From Hyphomicrobium sp. (GTDB taxonomy: Bacteria > Pseudomonadota > Alphaproteobacteria > Rhizobiales > Hyphomicrobiaceae), in assembly GCA_019748215.1 (NCBI GenBank), contig JAIEPV010000159.1, positions 1 through 41,547 on the forward strand: a stretch of 41,547 nt of DNA, written 5' to 3'. The notes below the pieces were generated by a model that worked only from the letters and a program-made list of their open reading frames with translations, ran no database searches and was not told where the DNA came from. Within the stretch, counting starts at the first letter, position 1. Each line of letters opens with the position of its first letter. The translations under genes and the position numbers were made by a program. Of this stretch, positions 32,516-41,547 are shown piece by piece.

Positions 32516-33433
32516 TCAATAGCCGTTGTAGTAATACGGCGACGGGCGGCGCTGCACGTACACATAGCGCTGACCATTCCGATAGATGATGCGTGGCGGC
32601 TGCTGAGACGCATAATAGTTCGGACGCACTTTCTGGGCGTAAGGCTTGCGTTGTTTCAAGCGCGGCTCATCGCCATACGGTGTGTCGTAGGCCGAGTTGG
32701 TCCAGCCCCAAAAGTTGCCGCTGTCCGAGTTCGCGCCATACGCAGCCCACTTCTGTGATTTGCGGCTCGCGACGGCGGGACCGCGCCACTTGGGCGTGCC
32801 GTAGACGGCGACACGCGTCGATTTCAGGCCGTGCCGCTGCACGAGATTGTAAAACGTCTTGGCATTGCCGGGCGACAGCCGGATGCAGCCGTGAGAGGCT
32901 GGCGTGCCGAGCGCTGCGGTGTGATAGGTCGCGTGGATGGCAACGCCGCCATTGATGAAGACAGCATGCGGCATGGGGGCGTTGTCGTACTTGCGCGAGT
33001 ACCACATCTTCGCCATCCACTGCCCACGGAACGTGCCGCGCGGGGTTGGAAATTGTGCCGTGCCCGACGAGATCGGCCAGCTATAGCGCGGCGATCCATT
33101 TTCGGAGACCTGCATCGATTGTGAGCCAAGATCGATCGAAACGGTGAGCGTTGGCACAGGTGGCGGCGCCGCTGGCGCTTGCACCGCTGCCGTGTTGGCT
33201 GGAGCGGCGCTGGTTGCTGGCTGTTGCTCTGTGATCGCCGATGATGGAGCGGGCGCAGGCACCTGTTCGACGACCGACGGAGACGCTTGCGATTGAGACG
33301 CAGTGTCTGACGTCGCCGCCACTGCAACGGCTTGGACCGGAGGTGCAGCCGGTGCCGGTGCGGTCTCAGCCAGCAGTGGGCTCGGCGAACAGAAAAAGAG
33401 GCCGACGATGACCCAACGACGCCAAAGCAACAT
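32516..33433 (-). CDS. L,D-transpeptidase (YkuD family)
   Basis: A 305-residue envelope enzyme that forms 3-3 cross-links in peptidoglycan or attaches proteins to it. A signal peptide (RRWVIVGLFFCSPSPLLAET) is followed by an Ala/Pro/Gln-rich linker (about 24-95) and the YkuD domain (about 96-210). His167 (IHATYHTAALG) and Ser180-His181-Gly182-Cys183 (ASHGCIRL) are the catalytic motif. The C-terminal 95 residues are Tyr/Arg/Pro-rich and end RPSPYYYNGY. GAGGAGCC before the ATG at 33433 fixes the start. It converges on the EipA-like gene; both act in the periplasm. Confidence 0.93.
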   Translation of the reverse strand: MLLWRRWVIVGLFFCSPSPLLAETAPAPAAPPVQAVAVAATSDTASQSQASPSVVEQVPAPAPSSAITEQQPATSAAPANTAAVQAPAAPPPVPTLTVSIDLGSQSMQVSENGSPRYSWPISSGTAQFPTPRGTFRGQWMAKMWYSRKYDNAPMPHAVFINGGVAIHATYHTAALGTPASHGCIRLSPGNAKTFYNLVQRHGLKSTRVAVYGTPKWRGPAVASRKSQKWAAYGANSDSGNFWGWTNSAYDTPYGDEPRLKQRKPYAQKVRPNYYASQQPPRIIYRNGQRYVYVQRRPSPYYYNGY

Positions 33434-33723
33434 GACCGGCTCCTCAAAACGCAAACTGGAATTCGCGTAACGATAATATGACGAACAATGCCGAACAGTT
33501 AAGAGCAGCGGCAATTTTTTGGCGCAGTCGCTCTCAAGGCACACTCGCTCGTGCCTTTATAAGGATCGGACTGCAATTCAATTTTTTAATAATACTCGCA
33601 GGCATTGCTTCAATGCGATGCGAACCGGCCGCAAGCCAGTGGCGAATTGTCAAGTGCGGGCGAAAGGGTATGCGTTGCGGAAATGCCTAAACTGCGTTTG
33701 GTCGGTTGTTGATCAGCGCTCGT

Positions 33724-35184
33724 TCAGACAGTGGATTTTGCTGCGGCCTTGACCACGTCGTAGGCCGCCAGCGCGCGCACACGAGCGGCGGCGTGATCGA
33801 CGATGGGCTTGGGATAGGTTTTGCCGAGCGTTACTCCCGCCCCGCTCAAGATCAGCGGCGGCGCGGTCCACGGCGCGTGGATGAGTGCGTTGGGTAGCCC
33901 TTTCAATTCGGGAACCCAAGTGCGGACGTAGACGCCCTCGGGATCAAATTTCCCGCCTTGTGTCACCGGATTAAAAATCCGGAAATAAGGCGCGGCGTCA
34001 GCACCGGAGCCAGCGACCCATTGCCAGCTCGCCGCATTGCTGGCGAGGTCGGCATCCAGCAAGGTGTCCCAAAACCAAGCTTCTCCCTGCTGCCAGGAGA
34101 TCAAGAGATGCTTGATCAAAAACGACGCCACGATCATTCGAACGCGATTGTGCATGTAGCCGGTGGCCCACAACTCCCGCATGCCGGCGTCGACGATCGG
34201 GTAGCCCGTCTGGCCCCGCTGCCAGGTCTTCAAAAGCTTGCCATCGCCCGACCAAGGAAATGCCGCGAAATCTTTTTTGAAGGGCGTCTCGGGCAGGTCC
34301 GGCCAATGGAACAGCAGCGTGTAGGAGAATTCTCGCCAGACGAGTTCTTTGAGAAATGTTTCTAGTCCTTGATCGGAGCCGGGCGTGCGCGCGGCGATAT
34401 CGACGGCAGCCCGCCAGCACGCGGCCGGTGTAATCTCGCCAAAGTGCAGATGCGGTGACAGGCGCGATGTGCCGCGCACGTCGGGACGGTTGCGATCGTC
34501 GGTATAGCGTTTAAGTGCCGCTTTCAAAAACGTGTCGAGGGCGATGCGAGCGCCGGCTTCTCCCGGTTGCCAGAGCGGCGAGAAGCCTTTCGACCAGTCG
34601 GGTTTCGTCGGTATCAAAAGCCAATCAGCGAGCTTATCGCTCTTTAAATGTTTGGCGGGCGCTTTGAGTTGGCTCGGCGCGGTGATCGGCGGCGGCGGGG
34701 TGTAGTTGGCCGACAGCGCCCTCCAGAACGGAGTGTAGACTTTATAGACATCGCCGGTCTTGGTGCGAATGTCCTCGGGCTCGCGCAACAGGCGGCCGGC
34801 GTAGCGCTTGAAGCCGACACCTGTCTTTTCGAAGACCGACTTCAATGCGTTTTCGCTCGCGACGCTTTGGGGCTCATAGCCGCGCGAGAAGTAAACCGCC
34901 GTCGCGCCGGTCTGTTCGACCAAGGCCGGCAACACGTCGGCGATCGCACCGCGCCGCAAAATGAGTCTGCCGCCGCGCGTTTCAATGTCGTGCGAGAGCG
35001 CGGCCAGACTGCGCGCCAGCCACCAGCGCGAGGCAGCGCCCATGGCCCACGGGTTCGCCGTCACGTCGTCGAAAACATAGACGGGAATGATCGGCGCGCC
35101 AGTCTCGACGGCAGCAGCCAGCGCGCGATGATCGTTGAGCCGCAAATCATCGCGGAACCAGACAATCACGGGCTTCAACGTCAT
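33724..35184 (-). CDS. phrB: Deoxyribodipyrimidine photo-lyase (class I CPD type)
   Basis: A 486-residue photolyase that splits UV-induced pyrimidine dimers using FADH- and light. The N-terminal antenna-binding domain opens VIVWFRDDLRLNDHRALAAA. The FAD domain has GTSRLSPHLHFGEI, LVWREFSYTLLFHW, TGYPIVDAGMRELWATGYMH, NRVRMIVASFLIKHLLISW and the diagnostic ASWQWVAGSGADAAPYFRIF. The tryptophans of the electron-transfer chain are present in these motifs. Length (E. coli 472) is normal. It lies 9 kb from the BLUF light sensor. Confidence 0.95.
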   Translation of the reverse strand: MTLKPVIVWFRDDLRLNDHRALAAAVETGAPIIPVYVFDDVTANPWAMGAASRWWLARSLAALSHDIETRGGRLILRRGAIADVLPALVEQTGATAVYFSRGYEPQSVASENALKSVFEKTGVGFKRYAGRLLREPEDIRTKTGDVYKVYTPFWRALSANYTPPPPITAPSQLKAPAKHLKSDKLADWLLIPTKPDWSKGFSPLWQPGEAGARIALDTFLKAALKRYTDDRNRPDVRGTSRLSPHLHFGEITPAACWRAAVDIAARTPGSDQGLETFLKELVWREFSYTLLFHWPDLPETPFKKDFAAFPWSGDGKLLKTWQRGQTGYPIVDAGMRELWATGYMHNRVRMIVASFLIKHLLISWQQGEAWFWDTLLDADLASNAASWQWVAGSGADAAPYFRIFNPVTQGGKFDPEGVYVRTWVPELKGLPNALIHAPWTAPPLILSGAGVTLGKTYPKPIVDHAAARVRALAAYDVVKAAAKSTV

Positions 35185-35362
35185 GGCTCTTCCAATTTTA
35201 CTGCGACGGTCCGTACGTGACCAGGGTGGGGTAGGCTAACGCCTTCCGGCTGCGGCACGAACCATCGCATTGCCGAAAGAAACGCCGTCGTCTCAATTCT
35301 AGATCACCCATCGATCAGCGCGGCGACGGCACATCACTTTCGCCATCGACTGCGGATCCCGG

Positions 35363-37120
35363 CTAATTGCTGAACAGCAGTTCGAACAGAGTTTTGGGCT
35401 TCTGTCGCGATCCGCTTCGAGCTTGTCGCGTTTCAGATCGCTGTCCGCCAACGCTACCTGGAGCTTGGTCCCACGGCGCCCAGGCGCTGCTTTTCGGCCC
35501 GCGCTGACCGTCGCCCTTTCGATAGGCGCCGGCCGCAACCGGAACCGGCTCAGCGACTGCCGCGCGCAATTGAAACTCATCGGTGACGCCATCGATGCTG
35601 GCGATTTGGACGCGATCGTCGTCCCACGTCCAGGTGGCGACGCGAGCCCCTTGGCGATGCGGTTGAATGCTGATCACCGTGCCCGCATCGAGATCGAGGA
35701 TCGCAACCAGCTCTGTGATTTCAGGTCCTGCCGCGCTGATGACAATGCCGCCCGAATAGCGCAGCACGCCATAGCCCTTGTGGGGTGGCGGCTTCAGTTC
35801 GAATGCCACGAGCTGCGGTTTGCCCTCGCCCATCATTTCGAGCGGCACACGGAGCTTTGGGTACAAATCGTTGATCGCGAAGTAAGCGTTGGCGCGCACG
35901 ACGACGCGCCAGCTTTCAAAACCAAGACCAAGCATTTCCCGATCGTCGCTGATATCGGCACCGGCGCCGAGCCGCTGCAGCGCTTCAGAGGCCAGCCGCC
36001 AGCCGGGCTTGAGCAACAGCACTTTGCGGAAATCCTCGACCGCCGTATCGGCTTGGCCGCGAGCTTCGGCGATTTCGCCCCGCGCCCAAGCCGTCTCGGC
36101 ATTGTTGGGATCGAGCTTGGTCGCGGTTTCGATATCCTTCGCGCCGATGTCGGGCTGACCGGTTTGTTTATAAACGTACGCCCGATAGGCGAAAGCCACC
36201 GGCGATCGAGGGTCTAACTCAATGGCGCGATTGAGATCACCAAAAGCTTCCTCGTGCGCCTCGGCGAGACTGTTGGCGAGACCGCGTCCCTGAAACGCTG
36301 CCGCGAGCTGACCATCAAGCTCGATGGCCCGGCTGAAATCCTTGATGGCGGACGCCGTGTTGGCGTCGGCGAGATAGGCGTAACCGCGCACGACATAAAT
36401 TTCGGCGTTGCTGGCGTCGAAGGCGAGAGCTCTGGACAAGTCTTCGATAGCCTCGGCCTTTTGGCCAACGGCAATCCGGGCTTCGGCGCGATTGCGGTAA
36501 GCGGACGCGAAGCGGGCGTCGGCGTTGACGGCGCGCGAGAAGTCGCGAATGGCGGCGTGCGGTTTGCCGGTGGCGAGAAAAGCGACGCCACGGCCGGAGA
36601 GCGGCGCGGCGCTAGACGGCATCAGGCTGATGGCTTTGGAATAGTCGCGGATCGCGTCCTGATAGTGCGCGCGGCGCATCTGCGCGCTTGCACGATTGGA
36701 GAATGCCGCCGCGTAGCCGGGCGCCAGCACGATGGCGCGATCGAAATCCTTGATCGCTTCATCGACGTTATCGAGTGACAGCAGCAGATTTCCGCGATTG
36801 TTGTAGGCTGCTGGATATTCAGCGAACATTTGCACGGCTTGATTGAAATCATCGAGCGCACGTTTCGGCTGGCCGATGCGGGCGTAGGCAACGGCGCGGT
36901 CATTCAGCATCGTTGCCCGGCGATCGTTGGCCAGCGACGTATCCTTGAGCGCGTCGGTGAAAGCCTCGACGGCTTGCGCCGCTTCACCGCGAACGAGATG
37001 CGTTGCGGCCTCCTGCGCCCGCGAAATGACGGGGGCGTCGTCAGCGGCGTGCGCAATGCCACCGGCGACGCCGGTCAGCGCCACGGTGAAGGCCAAAACA
37101 ATTTGGAGGATAGAACGCAT
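35363..37120 (-). CDS. Exported tetratricopeptide-repeat protein
   Basis: A 585-residue protein with a signal peptide (MRSILQIVLAFTVALTGVAG, cleavage near HAADD) and about nine TPR units from 30 to 360 (recurrent A..NRG..L...G....A..DF..A, for example YNNRGNLLLSLDNVDEAIKD and GRGVAFLATGKPHAAIRDFS). A C-terminal domain (about 365-520) has FESWRVVVRANAYFAINDLY and GYGVLRYSGGIVISAAGPEI, resembling no family I know. The tail is basic (SETRQARSGSRQKPKTLFEL). The ATG at 37120 follows GAGGATC. It should be a periplasmic protein-interaction scaffold. Confidence 0.85.
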   Translation of the reverse strand: MRSILQIVLAFTVALTGVAGGIAHAADDAPVISRAQEAATHLVRGEAAQAVEAFTDALKDTSLANDRRATMLNDRAVAYARIGQPKRALDDFNQAVQMFAEYPAAYNNRGNLLLSLDNVDEAIKDFDRAIVLAPGYAAAFSNRASAQMRRAHYQDAIRDYSKAISLMPSSAAPLSGRGVAFLATGKPHAAIRDFSRAVNADARFASAYRNRAEARIAVGQKAEAIEDLSRALAFDASNAEIYVVRGYAYLADANTASAIKDFSRAIELDGQLAAAFQGRGLANSLAEAHEEAFGDLNRAIELDPRSPVAFAYRAYVYKQTGQPDIGAKDIETATKLDPNNAETAWARGEIAEARGQADTAVEDFRKVLLLKPGWRLASEALQRLGAGADISDDREMLGLGFESWRVVVRANAYFAINDLYPKLRVPLEMMGEGKPQLVAFELKPPPHKGYGVLRYSGGIVISAAGPEITELVAILDLDAGTVISIQPHRQGARVATWTWDDDRVQIASIDGVTDEFQLRAAVAEPVPVAAGAYRKGDGQRGPKSSAWAPWDQAPGSVGGQRSETRQARSGSRQKPKTLFELLFSN

Positions 37121-37420
37121 TGATCCTCGAACGGACGGGCAGCGGGGATGCGGCGGTTGACGACTCACGCGAGGCTTAGACAATGATTATGACGTGTCCA
37201 GGGTCGTCGCGCCATGCCGGGTGCGATCTGCTCATGTCCGAGACGATAGAGGTCGTCAACGCGACGCAGAGGTTGCGAATTTAGCTCTGAGCGGCCGGCG
37301 CGCAGGGTCGCGGGTTTTTATAGCAGAGGACGGCGCTTAGAGCCGTCGCAAATATGACGGCATATGGCGCAGGATGTGGCATGGCACGACCGCGATCATG
37401 AGACTGGGAGTGCTTTTCCG
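37121..37420. other. 300-bp divergent gap, no gene called
   Basis: This gap must hold the promoters of the TPR gene and of the thioesterase, but no clear -35/-10 pair was found. GCGGCCGGC near 37292 and TCGCGGG beyond it loosely recall the core of the palindromic repeats at 5069-5166, without a stable stem. Confidence 0.4.
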
Positions 37421-37975
37421 GTGAACTTATGGATACGACTGCTCTGGCTTCTTATGAGCGCACGACGTCGTGGGCCTTTGCGGCTACCACAGGATGCGTC
37501 GCTGATCAGTTTTCGCGTTTGGCCGCACGATCTGGATTTGTCCGTGCACATGAACAACGGCCGCTATCTGACGCTGATGGATCTTGGCCGCCTCGACGTG
37601 ATGGTGCGATCGGGTCTGTGGCGGGCCGTCATGGACAACCGATGGACGCCGATCGCCAGCGCCATCACCATTCGCTTTCGCCGTGAACTGACGCCGTTTC
37701 AAACATTCCGGCTCGAAACCAAATTGGTCAATTGGGATGCGACTTTGGTCGTGATGGAGCAAACCTTCACGATTGTTGGCGGCGACAATGACGGTCAGGT
37801 GGCAGCGCGGGGGCTGTTCAAAGGCGGGCTCTACGACCGCAAGGTACGCGCCTTCGTGCCGATCAAACGCTTGATGGCAACCATAGGCGTCAGCGCTGAA
37901 AGCCCGCAACCGAGCGCCGAAGTGGCGGCCTTTCTGCATGCCGACGTGACGATGAAACAAGCCGCGCGGCGTTGA
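37421..37975 (+). CDS. 4HBT-type acyl-CoA thioesterase-like protein
   Basis: A 184-residue thioesterase of the hotdog superfamily, like the 4HBT_2 proteins with a hydrophobic N-terminus. It starts MNLWIRLLWLLMSARRRGPL at GTG 37421, the usual start in relatives, with GGGAG ten bases upstream; an in-frame ATG 57 bp earlier adds sequence not typical of the family. The DLDLSVHMNNGRYLTLMDLG motif carries the active-site Asp/His/Asn region. The substrate is unknown. It is convergent with nnrD-type gene, only 11 bp separating their stops. Confidence 0.82.
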   Translation: MNLWIRLLWLLMSARRRGPLRLPQDASLISFRVWPHDLDLSVHMNNGRYLTLMDLGRLDVMVRSGLWRAVMDNRWTPIASAITIRFRRELTPFQTFRLETKLVNWDATLVVMEQTFTIVGGDNDGQVAARGLFKGGLYDRKVRAFVPIKRLMATIGVSAESPQPSAEVAAFLHADVTMKQAARR

Positions 37976-37986
37976 TCATCACGTCT

Positions 37987-39564
37987 TCATGTCGGCCGCC
38001 AGCCGGGCGATCCGCTGGCTCTAAACAATGTGCCGAGGACTTGGTGCAAAGTCTCCGGCAAATCTTCGGCGATCATCCCAGGACCGAACTGGTCCGCGAC
38101 CTCGCCATGCAGCCAGACGGCGGCACACGCGGCGTCGAAGGCCGCCATTCTCTGAGCCAATAGCCCGGCGATGAATCCGGCGAGCACGTCGCCCGATCCG
38201 GCGGTCGCTAGCCACGGCGGCGCATTGGCGTTGATGGCGGCGCGGCCATTCGGATCGGCGATGATGGTGTCGGCACCTTTCAAGACAACGATGGCGCCCG
38301 ACAATTTGGCGGCGGCCCGCGCCTGATCCAATTTGGAGCCGCCGAGACCTGGAAACAGCCGCGCGAATTCTCCCGCATGCGGCGTCATGACGACGGAGCT
38401 GGCGTGGCGGTGGATCAAGGCGAACAGATCGGCGGGGTTGGCGCGGGTTGTGGCCTTCGACGCGGTAAATCCAAAGGCGCCGGACGCATTGCCGTCGTTG
38501 TTATCGGCTGCAAACGACGTCAGCGCATCGGCGTCGAGCACCACGGCGCACGATGCGTGGCAACAGACGTCGACCAAGGCTCGCGTTTCATCACCGATCC
38601 CGCAACCCGGCCCGATCAGGACCGACGTTATGCGTTTGTCTGACAGAACCTCCGCCAAACTGCGCGGACCGCTGAACGGTTGCAGCATGATCGCGGTGAG
38701 GTGCGCGGCATTGATCGGCATGGCCGCCGCCGGACTGGCGACGGTGACCAGCCCGGCGCCGATCCGCAGTGCTGCGCGCGCGGCCAATCGTGCAGCACCC
38801 GTTTGATGCGGCGGACCCGAAACGACGATGCCGTGACCGCGCTGATATTTGTGGCCATCGATGGCCGGCCACGGAAAGCTTTCGAGCCAAAGCGGCAGCT
38901 CGTTGGCGAACGTCTTGGGACCAACATCGTCGAGAACCATCGCTGGAATACCGATGTCCGCGACGTGGACCTCGCCGCAGAGGTTTCGTCCCGGCAACAG
39001 AAGATGTCCCGGCTTGCGGCGAAAGAACGTAACCGTCGCCGTGGCCTTCATGACCGGGCCGTCACTGTTGCCGGTCGTGCCATCGAGACCGCTTGGCACG
39101 TCGACGGCGAGGACCGGGATATCGGTCGCAGCCAGCAAGGCAATGATCTGCGCGACCTCGGGCGGCACGGCCCGATTGAGGCCGGCGCCGAAGATCGCAT
39201 CGATGACGAGCGCGGCGCCGTCAATCGATGACGGTTGCACGGGGCCGATGGCTCCGGCATAGCGCGCGGCCATGGCCGCTGCGTCACCCTTGGGCGCGCG
39301 ACGATCACCGAGCAACGACACGCGCACATCATATCCGCGCTCGGACAAATGCCGGGCGGCCACGAAGCCATCGCCGCCGTTATTGCCCGGACCGCACAGG
39401 ATGGCGATCGTCGCGCCAGGCGGCACCATCATTGCGGCACGATCGGCGACGGCGCGGCCGGCGTTTTCCATCAACGTCAAGCTGGCGACGCCAGCGGCCA
39501 CGGCGAGGATGTCGGCGTGCGCCATTTCTGCCGTGGTGAGCAGTGCCGTCGCGTGGTCGGTCAT
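37987..39564 (-). CDS. nnrD: Bifunctional NAD(P)HX epimerase / ADP-dependent NAD(P)HX dehydratase
   Basis: A 525-residue fused metabolite-repair enzyme that restores NAD(P)H from hydrated NAD(P)HX. The N-terminal epimerase (YjeF-N, about 1-215) has GPGNNGGDGFVAARHL and VPSGLDGTTG. The C-terminal dehydratase (YjeF-C, about 230-515) has AARAALRIGAGLVTVASP, LIGPGCGIGD, MTPHAGEFARLFPG and the ADP-binding GSGDVLAGFIAGLLAQRM. The ATG at 39564 was chosen by similarity to YjeF-N starts (ALLTTAEMAHAD); the ribosome binding site is weak. The neighbour glnB is divergent, a common arrangement in Hyphomicrobiales. Confidence 0.93.
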   Translation of the reverse strand: MTDHATALLTTAEMAHADILAVAAGVASLTLMENAGRAVADRAAMMVPPGATIAILCGPGNNGGDGFVAARHLSERGYDVRVSLLGDRRAPKGDAAAMAARYAGAIGPVQPSSIDGAALVIDAIFGAGLNRAVPPEVAQIIALLAATDIPVLAVDVPSGLDGTTGNSDGPVMKATATVTFFRRKPGHLLLPGRNLCGEVHVADIGIPAMVLDDVGPKTFANELPLWLESFPWPAIDGHKYQRGHGIVVSGPPHQTGAARLAARAALRIGAGLVTVASPAAAMPINAAHLTAIMLQPFSGPRSLAEVLSDKRITSVLIGPGCGIGDETRALVDVCCHASCAVVLDADALTSFAADNNDGNASGAFGFTASKATTRANPADLFALIHRHASSVVMTPHAGEFARLFPGLGGSKLDQARAAAKLSGAIVVLKGADTIIADPNGRAAINANAPPWLATAGSGDVLAGFIAGLLAQRMAAFDAACAAVWLHGEVADQFGPGMIAEDLPETLHQVLGTLFRASGSPGWRPT

Positions 39565-39792
39565 GGTGAGGTCTGCCTGTTGCCAGCTGCGTTCAGCATC
39601 GTGCTTGATCACGGCGCCCCGCCATATTTCGGGCAGCTCACTTGTCTGCCTGTCTTTTCATCGCTGTCTTCGCCTTATTTTTGCTCACAGCGCACAGAAA
39701 TTCGGCTAACTACAATGTGCAGAAAACCCAAAACCTGGAACATGGAAGCCTAATCGGCTGGAATTGCTGTATTTTGGGGGACGTGCTGAAAG

Positions 39793-39808
39793 TGGCACGC
39801 CGCCTGCT
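39793..39808 (+). promoter_or_regulatory. Sigma-54 (-24/-12) promoter of glnB
   Basis: TGGCACGCCGCCTGCT: GG at 39794-39795 and GC at 39806-39807 are 10 bp apart, exactly the RpoN spacing, and TGGCAC matches the -24 consensus; the -12 box is CTGC instead of TTGC. It lies 61 bp upstream of the glnB ATG. Sigma-54, NtrC-dependent control of glnB is known in rhizobia. No clear NtrC site pair was recognised in the 200 bp above. Confidence 0.75.
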
Positions 39809-39823
39809 ACCACTTGGGCCTAG

Positions 39824-40207
<384 letters not shown>

Positions 40208-40339
40208 CGCTGACGGCGCGGCTAAAGCAAAAATTGTCTCAGGGTGCTATCGGCGCTAAGGCTCGCATCGTTTAGACGTGGCCGTGGTCCATCGGCCTGA
40301 AGCCACTAGAACACTGTTAGCCAAGATCAGGGAGTGCCT

Positions 40340-41547
40340 ATGAAGAGCGCCAGCGACGTCCTGAAATTCATCAAGGACAAGGAAGCGAAATTCGTTGACC
40401 TTCGCTTCACCGACACCAAGGGCAAGATGCAGCACGTCACCGCCGACGTGAGCTGCGTCGATGAAGACATGTTCGCCGATGGCTATGCCTTCGACGGCTC
40501 ATCGATCGCCGGCTGGAAAACGATTGAAGCCTCCGACATGCTTTTGATGCCGGATCCGGCGTCGGCCCACGTCGACCCGTTTTTCGCGCAGACCACCGTC
40601 GCGATTTTCTGCGACGTGCTGGAGCCATCGACCGGCCAACTCTATGAGCGCGACCCGCGCGGCATCGCCAAGAAGGCTGAAGCCTACATGATGTCGCTTG
40701 GCATCGGCGACAAAGTCTTCTTCGGTCCGGAAGCTGAGTTCTTCATCTTCGACGACGTGAAATTCTCGACCGACATGTATTCGGTCGGCTTCAAGGTCGA
40801 CAGCAATGAACTGCCGAGCAACACCGGTAGTGATATGGAGATGGGCAACCTCGGTCATCGCCCGCGCGTCAAGGGTGGCTATTTTCCGGTGCCGCCGATC
40901 GACAGCTGCCAGGACATTCGCTCGGAAATGCTTTCGGTGCTGACCGAAATGGGCGTGACCGTCGAGAAGCATCACCACGAGGTGGCAGCCGCTCAGCATG
41001 AACTCGGCGTCAAATTCGGCCCGATGATTCAGATGGCTGACCACATGCAGATCTATAAGTACGTTGTGCATTCGGTGGCGCAGGCCTACGGCAAGACCGC
41101 GACGTTTATGCCAAAGCCCGTCTTCGGCGATAACGGCTCGGGCATGCACGTCCACCAATCGATCTGGAAGGGCGGACAGCCGATGTTCGCCGGCGACAAG
41201 TACGCCGATCTCTCGCAGATGTGCCTGTACTATATCGGTGGCATCCTGAAGCACGCGAAGTCCATCAACGCCTTCACCAATCCGCTGACAAACTCCTACA
41301 AGCGTTTGGTGCCGGGTTACGAAGCGCCGGTGCTGCTCGCCTACTCGGCGCGCAACCGCTCGGCGTCGTGCCGCATTCCGCACGTCTCGAACCCGAAGGC
41401 GAAGCGCGTTGAAGTGCGTTTCCCCGATCCGGGCGCAAACCCCTACCTCGCCTTCACCGCGATGCTGATGGCCGGCCTCGACGGTATTCAAAACAAGATC
41501 GATCCGGGCCCAGCCATGGACAAGAACTTGTACGATCTGCCGCCGGC
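40340..41547 (+). CDS. glnA: Glutamine synthetase type I (partial, 3' end outside window)
   Basis: Residues 1-402 of an enzyme normally about 469 long; the window ends inside it. It makes glutamine from glutamate, ammonia and ATP. Visible are [17 protein letters not shown] (latch and N-domain), the metal-binding [13 protein letters not shown], the [15 protein letters not shown] segment, [20 protein letters not shown], and the [10 protein letters not shown] motif. The adenylylation loop follows, with Tyr398 in DKNLYDLPP, the target of GlnE, so activity is probably switched by the PII-GlnE cascade. GGGAG precedes the ATG. No separate promoter was seen in the 132-bp gap after glnB. Confidence 0.98.
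   Translation, partial: MKSASDVLKFIKDKEAKFVDLRFTDTKGKMQHVTADVSCVDEDMFADGYAFDGSSIAGWKTIEASDMLLMPDPASAHVDPFFAQTTVAIFCDVLEPSTGQLYERDPRGIAKKAEAYMMSLGIGDKVFFGPEAEFFIFDDVKFSTDMYSVGFKVDSNELPSNTGSDMEMGNLGHRPRVKGGYFPVPPIDSCQDIRSEMLSVLTEMGVTVEKHHHEVAAAQHELGVKFGPMIQMADHMQIYKYVVHSVAQAYGKTATFMPKPVFGDNGSGMHVHQSIWKGGQPMFAGDKYADLSQMCLYYIGGILKHAKSINAFTNPLTNSYKRLVPGYEAPVLLAYSARNRSASCRIPHVSNPKAKRVEVRFPDPGANPYLAFTAMLMAGLDGIQNKIDPGPAMDKNLYDLPP

Noticed and set aside
33478-33690. A 70-codon frame in the gap between the L,D-transpeptidase and the photolyase
   Set aside because: No ribosome binding site and no credible protein features; treated as non-coding.

Overview
The window is about 41.5 kb of high-GC chromosomal DNA from an alphaproteobacterium, most likely of the order Hyphomicrobiales (Rhizobiales). 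The evidence is the housekeeping block rpsF-rpsR-DUF2232-rplI-dnaB-alr-radA-cvpA-purF-SDR, an EipA/DUF1134 protein, a UPF0314 protein, and an nnrD-type gene beside glnB-glnA preceded by a sigma-54 type promoter. Many intergenic gaps carry short palindromic repeats of the kind common in this order. No tRNA, rRNA, CRISPR array, transposase or phage gene was recognised.

Layout. 1-3716: a lone PemK/MazF-like toxin-type gene, an Old Yellow Enzyme reductase, an MFS exporter and a small acidic protein, all on the minus strand. 3902-14991: the housekeeping block on the plus strand (ribosomal proteins S6, S18 and L9, replicative helicase, alanine racemase, RadA, CvpA, PurF, an SDR). Its gaps hold two related tandem hairpin pairs and a triplicated palindrome. 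15426-20433: an accessory stretch of small, mostly exported proteins of unknown function, with a 291-bp MITE-like element (16221-16511) and a 44-residue lipoprotein.

20575-25041: a CHASE2-class III nucleotide cyclase convergent with a FecR-domain protein, then an orphan TonB whose 3' end lies in a 17-bp tandem repeat. 25263-26652: a short BLUF blue-light sensor and a flavin-binding stress-type protein, separated by nested palindromes bounded by CTAG. 26941-31160: small exported or membrane proteins, a DUF3658 protein, UPF0314 and a fluoroacetyl-CoA-thioesterase-like hotdog protein. 31241-37975: an EipA-domain protein with an unusual N-terminal extension, an L,D-transpeptidase, a photolyase, a TPR protein and a 4HBT thioesterase. 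37987-41547: the NAD(P)HX repair enzyme, glnB (PII) behind a -24/-12 promoter, and glnA, which runs off the window.

How the genes fit together. The first half is translation, replication and purine metabolism in an order that appears standard for the group. The second half leans toward the cell envelope (L,D-transpeptidase, EipA-like, TonB, FecR, many signal peptides) and light or redox responses (BLUF, photolyase, OYE, PNPOx-like). The right edge is the nitrogen-control pair. The most unusual material is not one large new gene system. It is the set of structured repeats, some of which end exactly at the stop codons of neighbouring genes, the extended EipA-like protein, the Gly/Arg-rich tail on ribosomal protein S6, and the cyclase-FecR pair.
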